Origin: Candidatus Contubernalis alkalaceticus
Lineage (GTDB): Bacteria; Bacillota; Dethiobacteria; SKNC01
Assembly: GCF_022558445.1 (NCBI RefSeq)
Contig: NZ_CP054699.1
Location: 1,630,001-1,694,000, forward strand
DNA length: 64,000 bases
Direction of reading: 5' to 3'
The notes under the pieces are model-generated. The model saw only the letters and a list, made by a program, of their open reading frames with translations. It did not search any database and was not told the origin of the DNA. Below, piece after piece: positions 43,017 to 51,371 of the stretch. The position numbers and the translations under genes are program-made. Position 1 is the first letter of the stretch. Each line of letters starts with the position of its first letter.

Positions 43017-43985
43017 TCACATTTTAATTTGTCTGATAAAGGCCTTTATCTCATCAACTATAGTATCCGCTTTTTTATGATGAAGATAATGACCACAGTC
43101 AAGGTATTTGTATTTTCCCACATCAATCTTCAGCACATAGTTAGACAGCAATTCTCTCCAATTAGTCCCTGGAACTTCTTTACCGTCAGAGATAAAAAAG
43201 TATATAGGCGTATGAATTGGAATTTTATTGGCTTGTACTTTTTTTGCATTGTCCAACAAAAAGTCAATTTCGCTTAACATGTTTTTGGAATAGGCACTTT
43301 TATAAAGTATTGCCATGTACTGTTCTTAATCTTCGTTGGTCAGGTCTTTAGATTTCATTAGGGGGAAAGTCTTTTCTACTTCAGACTCAGGCATGAATCG
43401 GGATAAACCCATTCTTGATACTAAATACATGAAATATAATTGAGTTTTGTGAGGCATTTGTAGAGATTGGTCAACAAAATCAGGAACCGTTGGATCAAGC
43501 CCAATGATTGCTTTTACCTCATAGGGATATTTCTGTGCCCAGTATATTGCTTCTAAACCCGACATTGAGTGAGGAACCAGTACATATGGCTCTTTTTCTC
43601 CGGCAAATTCCAGAGCTTGCCTGGTTTCTTTAAGCATGGTATCAATATCTCTTGGGCTTGATGACGTTTCACTCCAACCATAACCCGCCTTTTCTACTAC
43701 AGCAATTCGATATTCATCCACCATTCTCATCCATAAAGGTTTAAAATCTATAGTTGGATTGGTGGTCCCATGACCAGACATGAAGATCAATGTATTATCC
43801 CCGTGACCGTCTACATAGATATGAGTTTTGTGATTCTTTACTTTGACTAGCTTCCCTGGTGGCGGATATTTTTTGGCTTCTTTTCGCAGTTGGTAGTTAT
43901 GATTTATGGTAGAAGTGACCAGGAGAATTCCTATCAAGCCACATACAATTAAAAGAATTATGAAAATTATCTCTAATATGTTCAC
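43017..43985 (-). pseudogene. Membrane-anchored alpha/beta hydrolase split by one in-frame TAA
   Basis: Begins with GTG 43985. The first 219 codons hold an N-terminal helix, GHGDNTLIFMSGHGTT, VVEKAGYGWSE, nucleophile VPHSMSGLEAI and a lid. Then TAA at 43326-43328 follows KDLTNED; without any frame change the reading continues EQYMAILYKSAYSKNMLSEI to the catalytic region with ISDGKEVPG and LDCGHYLHH. A single base change from GAA would restore 322 residues. The downstream part cannot be expressed unless there is readthrough or reinitiation at the ATG 10 bases after the stop. Confidence 0.85.
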
Positions 43986-44087
43986 ACTTACTCACTCTTT
44001 CCCCACATAGATCTTTCCGCTGGTAAAGACCTGCAGCACCACTGACGGCTCTGCTATATATGAGCAGTTAATCCAGCTAATGGATTA

Positions 44088-44804
44088 TTACTCGACAGGA
44101 TATACCTTTAGCATTTGTTTTGATACTTGTGATGACAACTCTTTGAGAAGATATTTTTGTTTCTCTACCTGTTCTATATTGTTTTTTTCTTTGTAATGCA
44201 GGTATAAAAAGTAATGCCCCAAGTATTTGATGTTTTGTTCTTTATCATTAATTAAAACACATACATCGTCTAAATTTATATCCGCATAATTTTCGTTGAA
44301 TCCCGCTTTTCGAATAACATTCCACAAAGCGAGTTCGACTTTTCTTGTATGCTCTCTTTTCATTCTCAACCATCTGCCACCATCTGTATAAAATGCGCCC
44401 ATCTTCCCTGGAATAAGGGATGCAACGCCCATACCTATCGGCATTGCGCTTAACCAAACAAAAATATTGCTATCCGTTAGAATTGCTAACGGTAACATTA
44501 GCAGGCCAAATATTATTGATGTCAGGGGTCCAAAAAGCAGCACTTTGCCAAACTTCTCAAAACTATCGTTGTCTTCATTCTGTGGAAATACTCCTCCAAT
44601 ACCACCCCAAAACGTATAGTTCTTTTCGATATAAAAAACAATTCTATCATCCTCATTACGCTTTAGTCCAAAAGGACCTACAACTAACAAAAAAAATTTA
44701 AATCCCTGGAGAAGACCAGCTAATATGTGTCCTAACTCGTGAATAACTCCAGAAATAAGATAGCTAACAATAAACATCAACAAAAATAATAATACATCTA
44801 TCAT
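44088..44804 (-). CDS. M50-type site-2 metalloprotease-like membrane protein
   Basis: 238 residues. First helix with HELGH (IHELGHILAGLLQG, residues about 22-26), two further helices, and FYTDGGRWLRM where M50 enzymes have the second-motif Asp (DG). The C-terminal 90 residues are soluble and helical. Site-2 proteases cut substrates within the membrane. The short size and single DG suggest a minimal or divergent member. No partner gene is obvious; upstream lies a strip of gene remnants. Confidence 0.7.
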   Translation of the reverse strand: MIDVLLFLLMFIVSYLISGVIHELGHILAGLLQGFKFFLLVVGPFGLKRNEDDRIVFYIEKNYTFWGGIGGVFPQNEDNDSFEKFGKVLLFGPLTSIIFGLLMLPLAILTDSNIFVWLSAMPIGMGVASLIPGKMGAFYTDGGRWLRMKREHTRKVELALWNVIRKAGFNENYADINLDDVCVLINDKEQNIKYLGHYFLYLHYKEKNNIEQVEKQKYLLKELSSQVSKQMLKVYPVE

Positions 44805-45102
44805 CTAGCTTCTACACCTTTCAATCAAAAGAATATAGTCAACTAAAACAATGTTGACCTTGATCCATGTATTTTACAGTGTGGTCTTTCCTTCGAAACC
44901 GGAATCGGTGCCCACGAAGACCCAGAGGTTGCGGCCGGGGTTGGTATACGGTTAATATGTATTTGGTATAAAATATTCTACACAGGAATAAAATTCCCTG
45001 CAATAATGACGTAAGCGTTGATCGTGTCAAGACACGGCAGGTTTTTTGTCAAAAACCTCAGGCAATTTAAAGCATTGAATATTGAAAAGAACATCAGTTT
45101 CA

Positions 45103-45255
45103 TTAAAAATATGTCTGTTAAAATGGTATGCAGACCGGCCTGAAAGCCAGCTGAAGATGGTTGAAAACGCACATCATATTGTCAACCAGGACAAACCGGA
45201 GGAATTGAACAAGATTTTGTTAGATTTTCTGAAAGAACGACAAAATGTAGAATGA
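45103..45255 (+). pseudogene. C-terminal remnant of an alpha/beta hydrolase
   Basis: Plus strand: WYADRPESQLKMVENAHHIV, then NQDKPEELNKILLDFLKERQ, ending at TGA 45253-45255. AHHIVNQDKPEELNKILLDF is the classic end of such enzymes (catalytic His, then -DKPEE-n--il-dFL). No start and no core. The wider stretch 44805-45336 is a patchwork; an N-terminally open frame after it (LLTREDVTEAISLFLIP) also looks coding but cannot be assigned. Confidence 0.5.
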
Positions 45256-45336
45256 TTTACTGCCGCTATTACCTGAATAAACGTTACATTCTCCCAGGGC
45301 CTATTGACGCGTGAGGATGTAACTGAGGCTATAAGC

Positions 45337-45783
45337 CTATTCCTCATTCCAGCGGTATTTTTTATTCCGTTGTAATGTTTCAAGATTACAATTCAAGCAC
45401 AGTCCGTTATGGCAGCATATCACTGTGCCGCATTCCGGGCACTGCCACTTTTCCTCTTCCTTTTTCAGGAATCCCTCCAGGCCATTTTCTTTAATAAATT
45501 TAAGATTTTCTATCATGCTCATATGGTATTTTGTGCGGTAGCGTTTATCCAAAGATTTCAATCTTTTGCAGGGAAAAGCTTTGCACTCATAGCATAATCG
45601 GACTTTCCCTTTTCCAAGCAACTCACATCGATCACCCATGTGAGTACAGTTTTCTCCTCTCGGAATACAGCCGGGACAATATTTCTTGCGGAATCCTTGT
45701 TTGTTCAAGTCATTTTTCATGAATTGATAAGAAATGCATAAGCTGCAATTCATTCCACAAGGAGCAATTAGCTTTTCATACAT
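45337..45783 (-). CDS. Cys-rich DUF3795 protein
   Basis: Start chosen at ATG 45783, 6 bases after AGGAGGTGGGG. 148 residues: APCGMNCSLCISYQ, KKYCPGCIPRGENC, CYECKAFPCKRLK in DUF3795 spacing, and an extra C-terminal zinc ribbon QCPECGTVICCHNGLCLNC. Probably binds two or more metals. Function unknown. The ribosome binding site and stop of a lost upstream gene overlap the start (TAAAATG). Confidence 0.75.
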   Translation of the reverse strand: MYEKLIAPCGMNCSLCISYQFMKNDLNKQGFRKKYCPGCIPRGENCTHMGDRCELLGKGKVRLCYECKAFPCKRLKSLDKRYRTKYHMSMIENLKFIKENGLEGFLKKEEEKWQCPECGTVICCHNGLCLNCNLETLQRNKKYRWNEE

Positions 45784-45784
45784 T

Positions 45785-46020
45785 TTAAACCCCACCTCCT
45801 AGAATGTTTTCCACATAAGGCACCAAATCCAATGCATCCTGTTCAGTTCTGATAGCTGATTCACTTTTTAAATTTTCTTTCATTGGCTTAGAATAACTGC
45901 TGTCTTCGGAAAGGCCACTAAGTCTTTTCGCACCTCTCCGGCTTCTATGGCCTGGTTAACCATGGAAGTAATGTACTGATCAAAGGCATCTCTAAATTTT
46001 CCCCAGATCCTCTCTTTAAA
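45785..46020 (-). pseudogene. Mosaic of two gene ends (radical SAM tail and TetR-like tail)
   Basis: One minus frame (45785-45907) reads SSYSKPMKENLKSESAIRTE, then ALDLVPYVENILGGGV. Its first part equals the last codons of the radical SAM gene at 48726-49601, with 30 identical bases (45873-45902 versus 48745-48774). The other frame (about 45903-46020) reads FKERIWGKFRDAFDQYITSM, then VNQAIEAGEVRKDLVAFPKT, which resembles the last helices of a TetR regulator. Neither has a start. The pieces are joined without spacer. Confidence 0.45.
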
Positions 46021-46082
46021 GCTAATTGTCCGGCATATTCTGCAGATGGTTATTGATCATGTAAGAAGACCTTTATATGTAT

Positions 46083-46241
46083 ATGCTGAACAGGGTAATG
46101 GAAGAAAAAGCAAAGTTTCTTCAAACGGCTATTCAAAAATTGAATCGTCCTCTCCATGAATTGGATTTTTTTGAAAGCCTGGCTTTTCAGATGGAAGTAG
46201 CCGTTAAATTCGCAAAAAAGAATTATCGCTATCAAGCTTAG
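46083..46241 (+). pseudogene. Remnant ending at the duplicated segment
   Basis: 53 codons on the plus strand: MLNRVMEEKAKFLQTAIQKL, then HELDFFESLAFQMEVAVKFA, ending YRYQA and TAG. The TAG lies 10 bases inside the duplicated block, so the original C terminus is lost. The family is not recognised. Confidence 0.3.
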
Positions 46242-46633
46242 TGAAGGCGTTCCCCCCTTTATGGAGTCCAGATGGACGAGAATTTAACCCCAGGCGTTAG
46301 GCGTAAGACATTATACGTGAGACAATACTGAGCCTGGTCGCCTTCCTTCTTCTTAAGACAAAGGGGTGTGGAGTCGTCTTTGACGCTGTCGTTGGCCTTC
46401 ATCTTGACTGCCGGTTCTTACATGGTAGTTTTATCTTGAAACCTAACCTATCCTACTTACTTTTGACGTACGGAGGGAAAAAAGTCTCCTATAACGAAAA
46501 ACATTATTAATAAGCAGTTGCCGTGTGGCATGCGATATTATAGCCCATTTACTCCCAATCCTTCCACACATCAGGTTGATAACCTACCGTAGCATTTTTG
46601 CCGTTTCTTACAATTGGAGTTTTGTAAAGCTTA
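46231..46633. repeat. Duplicated segment, copy A (contiguous)
   Basis: 46231-46488 matches 51315-51575 with a few substitutions and a 3-base indel, and 46497-46633 matches 52124-52259 with single-base differences. Copy A contains the last 18 codons of the gene at 50310-51371 (out of context), a stretch with GTAAGACATTATACGTGAGAC, ten codons of a Uma2-like start, and the 3' end of the ArsC-like gene. Only 8 bases separate the two blocks here, against 548 in copy B. Confidence 0.8.
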
Positions 46634-46887
46634 GGGTTTTTGAAAAGAATTTCTTCTCGGACACTGCTACTTCCAATATATTGAAGGTTAAGTCTCTTAT
46701 ACTCACCCGTATCCTGATTAAATAAATTATTCAAACCTACGGCAGCTTTCACGTTTGCCAACTCACCTTTACTTAATCCATATTTAAAGAGGTCAATGAA
46801 CTGATATTTAATTTTTCTCTCTTTAAAGTACCGCTCTGCCTTTTTAGTATCAAAGCATTTTGTTGCTCCAAATATTTGTATGCCCAT
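46549..46887 (-). CDS. ArsC/Spx family protein
   Basis: Start at ATG 46887 behind AAGGAGAT. 112 residues, thioredoxin-like: IQIFGATKCFDTKKAERYFK with a single redox Cys (KCFDT), FIDLFKYGLSKGEL, and YKTPIVRNGKNATVGYQPDV at the end with the Pro of the thioredoxin fold and the Arg-containing loop. Members act as arsenate reductases or as RNA polymerase-binding stress regulators; the lone Cys and KGEL fit the YffB/Spx-like branch. The last 25 codons recur, frameshifted, at 52190-52259. Confidence 0.75.
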   Translation of the reverse strand: MGIQIFGATKCFDTKKAERYFKERKIKYQFIDLFKYGLSKGELANVKAAVGLNNLFNQDTGEYKRLNLQYIGSSSVREEILFKNPKLYKTPIVRNGKNATVGYQPDVWKDWE

Positions 46888-46912
46888 CAAATAATCTCCT
46901 TAAGGAATGATT

Positions 46913-47023
46913 TGGAATCAGAATTATGCTACAGCGAAAGAACTTTATGAAAAAGCTTTAGCTATAGCAAAAGATGAAATTGATATAATAGCTGTACAGG
47001 AAAGATTAGAAGACTTCTTTTAA
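46913..47023 (+). pseudogene. C-terminal remnant of a TPR/SEC-C protein paralogue
   Basis: Plus strand: NQNYATAKELYEKALAIAKD, then IDIIAVQERLEDFF and TAA. It matches the end of the protein at 57409-58355 (NQNYASAKELYKKALTMAKD, then DIDAVQERLED). So a second copy of this gene existed and only its last 35 codons are left. Confidence 0.6.
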
Positions 47024-47064
47024 GATACACTTAATGATATGATTCAAATAAACCTTGTCTTCTT

Positions 47065-47196
47065 TCATACTTGCACCGCTTGATTAATAACCTGTTTTCT
47101 AAAAATTGGGTTAACAGCATTTTCTGTTACTACATCAACAGGTTTATTTAAAAGCTCTTCAAGTTCTTCTTTCAAACGTATTAATGTGTCCTCTCT
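47065..47196 (-). pseudogene. C-terminal remnant of a minimal nucleotidyltransferase (MntA type)
   Basis: Minus strand: EDTLIRLKEELEELLNKPVD, then VVTENAVNPIFRKQVINQAV, Q-V, TGA. This is the second half of small MNT-fold proteins (VDvvte-a-np-lr--I--eav-v), usually antitoxins to HEPN toxins. The catalytic GSxxxG half is missing and no HEPN gene is recognisable nearby. Confidence 0.5.
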
Positions 47197-47247
47197 AAAT
47201 CTTTATGCTTTTGAGCCAGTCAATACCAAAACCGGAGCAAATGCAAA

Positions 47248-47556
47248 TCATTTAATAATAAATCTCCGATTTCCCAGAACAATTCTCATGGAAAGCAAGG
47301 GTATGGCGCCCAGAGCATACACCAAAAACAATACTCCTCTTCCTTCAGGTACAACTGCCATCAGCCCTACGGAAACAAACGCCAGGATTCCCATCAAAAT
47401 TAGATTGGCCCCGACCCACTTGGCGAGCCTCTCCTGGTCTTTTACTTTTTTCGGATCATAACCCGCCAGAATCTCCACCATTTGCTTTTTACCTACCAGA
47501 TAACCCAGGACAAAACAAGTTAGCCCCATAAATGCAGTAATTGCAATCAATACCAT
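47248..47556 (-). CDS. DUF3784-like membrane protein
   Basis: 102 residues with three helices and the DUF3784 loop (GYLVGKKQMVEILAGYDPKK, VKDQERLAKWVGANLILMGI). Small clostridial membrane protein of unknown role. GGGAGG lies 12 bases before the ATG, a rather long spacing. It stands alone. Confidence 0.7.
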   Translation of the reverse strand: MVLIAITAFMGLTCFVLGYLVGKKQMVEILAGYDPKKVKDQERLAKWVGANLILMGILAFVSVGLMAVVPEGRGVLFLVYALGAIPLLSMRIVLGNRRFIIK

Positions 47557-47793
47557 AATTCAATCAAACCTCCCTCTTGCAAAATAATCTCTTTAAGCTC
47601 TATTAATATACTCTTAAATTCCAGTACCAGCAATTCTATAAAGAATTGAACTCCCAATGATTGGCCATTTCAACTGCCGTGGGACAATGTCACGCGATCT
47701 AGCAAGGAGTCTCACCAGCGACAGTGATACCTGCACCTCTCAAAAATATATTCTAATTTACCCCCTGAATACTGATACCAAAGTATTATTTCT

Positions 47794-48186
47794 CTATTGT
47801 TGTTCAACCTTTTCTAAGGGGAATAAGACTGCCAAATATAGTATAGCAATGACGAATGATATAACGGGTAAAATCCACCTGGCCTCGTCTAGTGGAAAAG
47901 GGATTACCAGCTGATAAACCCCCCCGGCAATCCAAAATGATGCCATTCCACCTACAATCCATTTTCGTATGGCGATATGGTTGAAAGAAACGTATGTAAG
48001 AATACCTCCCAGTGTAAGTAAATAACTAAAGGAAAAGTTCATTGCATACAAGGCCCAGCTAATTGGTGCATACAGGTCAGCCGCATGCTGTTCCCAGGGC
48101 AAAAACAAGGGAACGAAAAAATGTGAAAATCCCATAAAAAATGTTAATACTGAAGCAGCCAGGTTAAAAGCATATTTTCTCGACAC
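47794..48186 (-). CDS. Four-helix membrane protein
   Basis: Start placed at GTG 48186, 8 bases after GGGAGG; an open extension of 13 codons upstream lacks an RBS. 130 residues with four hydrophobic helices (SVLTFFMGFSHFFVPLFLPW, then SWALYAMNFSFSYLLTLGGI). A His in helix 1 (FSHFF) and Trp-Glu-Gln-His after it are striking. No family recognised. The gap 47557-47793 contains no supported gene. Confidence 0.6.
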   Translation of the reverse strand: MSRKYAFNLAASVLTFFMGFSHFFVPLFLPWEQHAADLYAPISWALYAMNFSFSYLLTLGGILTYVSFNHIAIRKWIVGGMASFWIAGGVYQLVIPFPLDEARWILPVISFVIAILYLAVLFPLEKVEQQ

Positions 48187-48302
48187 TATTTGTCCTCCCA
48201 TCTTTTTGTGCAGTAACTGCCTCAATTAAAAAGGGAATGGCCCCGATCCCCGATTTTATTATAGGTTTACAATCATATAGGCTTCTCGCAAAGCAGCTCC
48301 TG

Positions 48303-48582
48303 CTAATAATTAGGGACCGGTTTAGACTTGGAGAAAAAACTCTCTGACTTATTAACTGAGATAGTATTAGTTGCTACAGCCAAAAGCACACCTGCCATTA
48401 TTTCATATAAACCAGCACGGCTAAAAACAGCCAATATAGGAGCCATTCTTTCTACCATTTGTATAGAAATGAATTTGTTCTTAAAGTGGCACCATACATA
48501 ATCATCCAAGCTAATGGTACTAAATATCCAAAGGAAAAGTATTTCACACGTAAAAAAATATTACCTATAACATAAATAACCT
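48303..48582 (-). pseudogene. Membrane protein remnant, frameshifted
   Basis: From about 48580 the frame reads VIYVIGNIFLRVKYFSFGYL, then VPLAWMIMYGATLRTNSF before a stop. One frame away it resumes ERMAPILAVFSRAGLYEIMA, then GVLLAVATNTISVNKSESFF to TAA at 48303. Two hydrophobic helices are recognisable. It lacks a start. I cannot name the family. Confidence 0.45.
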
Positions 48583-48725
48583 CCCAATAAGATTTAAACT
48601 AAATATAGTTAAGAACCGCCCCCTAGTAACTAACCCAAAAATTTGTACCAATGACATTTTAAATTTCCCCCTTCTATTGATTATTTTTTAAAATAACAAA
48701 CCAGCTTTCTAGATGTGAGCTGCTG

Positions 48726-49601
48726 TTATTCAATTTTTTTCAATTTTTCTTTCATTGGCTTAGAATAACTGCTGGAAAGAGAATACTTATCTCTGAGCAA
48801 ATTTACGGTCTTATATAAGGTATTCTTATAATCCTTGTCTGCACCACCTGTTTTATATAGTGCTAAAAAATGATTATAAAGACCGGAGAACTCCTTTTTT
48901 ATAAAATCAAAAAACACCCTCCTTGTTTTTCCCCTTAAATAAAGAGTTCCTGGCAAAACATAATGAACATTACTTTCTTTTGCTTTATTAAAAAGTGAAT
49001 CAATGTTCTTAAAGCTGTCTGTCAGATATGGAATAATGGGCATTACATGCAATCCCACAGAAGCATTGGTTTCTCTAAATGTTTTGAGCATTTTGAAACG
49101 CCTGTTGGATTCCACCCCACCAGGTTCAATTAGCTTTCTTAATTCTTCGTCCACGGTTGTAATGGTTGCGGCGATATTAATATAGGTTATCCTCGACAAT
49201 TCATTAATTAAATCATAGTCTCTAAGAATTAAATCCGATTTTGTTGAAATAATCGCAGGAGTTTGGTATTTGATAAGTAACCTTAAAATTTCCGGCATTA
49301 GTTTATAATGCTCCTCTGCCGGCTGGTAGCTGTCACTTACCCCGCCAATATTCACAATCTCTCTTTTCCAGTTCCCGCTGCTCAGCTGTTTTTCAAGCTG
49401 CTCTATAATATTTGTTTTCACATATATATCCTTACAATAATTATCAGAACCTAAATATTCATGGGAATAAATAGCGAAGCAGTATTTGCAGCCATGTTCG
49501 CAGCCCCGATAAATGTTTAAGTCCCAGCTGTACGGCATCCTTCTTTTAAGCTGGTTTAATGCAATTTCACAATTGATTTCCTTATATTTTCTAGCTCCCA
49601 T
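48726..49601 (-). CDS. Radical SAM protein of the SPL/Rv2578c type
   Basis: Start chosen at ATG 49601 (MGARKYKEINCEIALNQLKR) behind GAGGG; an open extension of 67 codons upstream has odd composition. 291 residues. Cluster motif RGCEHGCKYCFAIYSHEYLG (CxxxCxxC), then GGVSDSYQPAEEHYKLMPEI, ISTKSDLILRDYD and PGGVESNRRFKMLKTFRETN, matching the spore photoproduct lyase-related radical SAM family. Reaction unknown. Its last codons (SSSYSKPMKE) recur in the remnant at 45785-45907. Confidence 0.8.
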   Translation of the reverse strand: MGARKYKEINCEIALNQLKRRMPYSWDLNIYRGCEHGCKYCFAIYSHEYLGSDNYCKDIYVKTNIIEQLEKQLSSGNWKREIVNIGGVSDSYQPAEEHYKLMPEILRLLIKYQTPAIISTKSDLILRDYDLINELSRITYINIAATITTVDEELRKLIEPGGVESNRRFKMLKTFRETNASVGLHVMPIIPYLTDSFKNIDSLFNKAKESNVHYVLPGTLYLRGKTRRVFFDFIKKEFSGLYNHFLALYKTGGADKDYKNTLYKTVNLLRDKYSLSSSYSKPMKEKLKKIE

Positions 49602-49867
49602 TGATAAACCCTCGTTTGTGTATAATCTATTTTTCAATTTCCCGTTACGCCAAACTAATACACCTGGAATGTGACTACCAATATTATTAACCCTATGTGC
49701 TAATTGCAAGACTTTTTTCCGTCTTCTGATAACGGCAGGAAAAACTCGGGGGTTTGGCGAAACAATGGTTAGCATAAAAAGTTGTTTTAGATCAGGTAAC
49801 AAGGGAGATTATGTCTATAATCATCCGTGAGGGACTTTAAATTATAATATTTGCACAGGGGGCTGAA

Positions 49868-50263
49868 ATGACAAATCTCATCTTGGTAGAAATCAAAAAA
49901 GGCATCATTCTGTTTTCCATTCTTTACACATTTACCACAATCACCAGCAGCGCATGGCAGCTCTACACAGGCCAGTTGACCGATACAAACGTGCACTTGC
50001 TTAACAGAGCCGCTGTAATATTCATTGCTGTCGCCACAATCCATTTATTTTTTAAGGTTCAGGTCAAAAATCAAGTCCTGCGTTACCTGTTGCCCTATGC
50101 CATATCAATGGGTCTGGTCCTTGGCTATACCTGGCTCTTTGGTCGGTTTCAACCTCTGCATCCTGATGCGTACCGGGACATCTTCCTCAATTTCACTGTC
50201 ATAGCTGCCATTGTGATTGCAGTTATGATCATCATTGAAAAGGTTAAACTAAGAAGAAAGTAA
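49868..50263 (+). CDS. DUF6608-like membrane protein
   Basis: 131 residues with four helices (IILFSILYTFTTITSSAWQL, LNRAAVIFIAVATIHLFFKV, LPYAISMGLVLGYTWLFGRF, NFTVIAAIVIAVMIIIEKV) and a basic tail. GGGGG precedes the ATG by 5 bases. It is followed by the gene at 50310, probably in one operon. Related to the truncated copy at 1231-1560. Function unknown. Confidence 0.65.
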   Translation: MTNLILVEIKKGIILFSILYTFTTITSSAWQLYTGQLTDTNVHLLNRAAVIFIAVATIHLFFKVQVKNQVLRYLLPYAISMGLVLGYTWLFGRFQPLHPDAYRDIFLNFTVIAAIVIAVMIIIEKVKLRRK

Positions 50264-50309
50264 AATGATTCAGGAGGATGACTATGCAAGCACGACTGGA
50301 GGTTTTCAC

Positions 50310-51371
50310 ATGTATTCGCCTTTTACATTAAACATAAGTCCCATGGAACGATTGTTCCTCATCAATTTTGAGAAGGATCCGGACGAAATCTACATTGGCT
50401 TTGAGCCGCAGTGGTTTGATGATGTTTCTTACGGTACAGGCTTAAGAATTATAGCCTGGCGCAAGGACGGCTATATCGATGTGTACCAGCAACCTGGCCT
50501 GTCCAAAGAATATAAAATAGACGTAGCAGCAAAGGGGCTGGCTGATACCACTGTAAGTCCCATGATCAATGCCCGGTTTAGCGTGACCACAAGCGGCGTT
50601 GATGTGGCCTTCGCCTTTGAGGACAAAGCTGGCCGCAAGGTGGAAGTTGAAATTGTGGAAAAAAGCCAGAAGCCAACCAAACCCTTTTCGCTATTGGCGC
50701 CTGTGGGAAGCTCCTCGGCTAATCCCTCGTCTCTACCGGTCTATCTGATGTTTAAGTTTGATTTTGTCCGCCGGGCCAATACTGACGTAACCATCAGCAT
50801 TAACGGCCGCACTCATAAAGCAGATACCTTCCCATTCCCACTTAATGGTTCTCGCGTGTACTTTATGCGCTACAGTGCCGATACATTTCTGGTGGACTGG
50901 TGCCCGGCACAGTCACAGGCGCTTGAGCCACTTAGAGGGGAAGGAAACAAGCTTTACGGGCCGAATGACACTTTTTATGAGCTTTTAGAGCAACAGAACT
51001 ATCCCTCCTTTGCCCGCATTAGTTCAAGCCGCAAAAGCCATAGCTTTGCAGCCGAGTTTCACCCACCCTTTCCGGAAATCACCCACATCGCGGATAATAC
51101 TTCCCTTCGCGGCGAATTCGTCCTTGGCGCGGATGAGTCTGCAGGGGTGGTGAGAGGTACTTATGAGGTTAGCCGCAGTGGTGAAGAGGTGGAAGTAACC
51201 CTTAACCCCAGAGGCGGGTGGGAGCCACGCCCCAAGACCCTTTTCCTGAAGTTCCTGTTTAACGCTGCCAAGATCTTCCGCCAGTGGCCAAAAACCTACC
51301 TGTGGACGGCTAAGATCAAGCTTAGTGAAGGCGTTCCCCCCTTTATGGAGTCCAGATGGACGAGAATTTAA
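50310..51371 (+). CDS. Conserved-looking protein of unknown function
   Basis: Start chosen at ATG 50310, 7 bases after GGAGG; an in-frame ATG at 50265 lacks an RBS. 353 residues, soluble, beta-rich, no signal peptide. Segments: FEPQWFDDVSYGTGLRIIAW, VYLMFKFDFVRRANTDVTIS, SRVYFMRYSADTFLVDWCPA, FLKFLFNAAKIFRQWPKTYL. The alternating pattern suggests two beta-sandwich halves, perhaps a lipocalin-like or calycin barrel, but this is a guess. Ends WTRI inside duplicated segment copy B. Coupled to the DUF6608-like gene. Confidence 0.65.
   Translation: MYSPFTLNISPMERLFLINFEKDPDEIYIGFEPQWFDDVSYGTGLRIIAWRKDGYIDVYQQPGLSKEYKIDVAAKGLADTTVSPMINARFSVTTSGVDVAFAFEDKAGRKVEVEIVEKSQKPTKPFSLLAPVGSSSANPSSLPVYLMFKFDFVRRANTDVTISINGRTHKADTFPFPLNGSRVYFMRYSADTFLVDWCPAQSQALEPLRGEGNKLYGPNDTFYELLEQQNYPSFARISSSRKSHSFAAEFHPPFPEITHIADNTSLRGEFVLGADESAGVVRGTYEVSRSGEEVEVTLNPRGGWEPRPKTLFLKFLFNAAKIFRQWPKTYLWTAKIKLSEGVPPFMESRWTRI

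Noticed and set aside
45174-45383. 69-codon minus-strand frame
   Set aside because: It is antisense to the hydrolase C-terminal remnant and has no ribosome binding site.
46242-46480. Non-coding core of the duplicated segment as a riboswitch or structured RNA
   Set aside because: Conserved between the two copies, but I found no known riboswitch motif and two copies from a recent duplication are not evidence of selection.
48726-49802. Long form of the radical SAM protein starting at 49802
   Set aside because: The first 67 codons have unusual composition and no RBS; GAGGG before ATG 49601 and the family's N terminus favour the shorter form.
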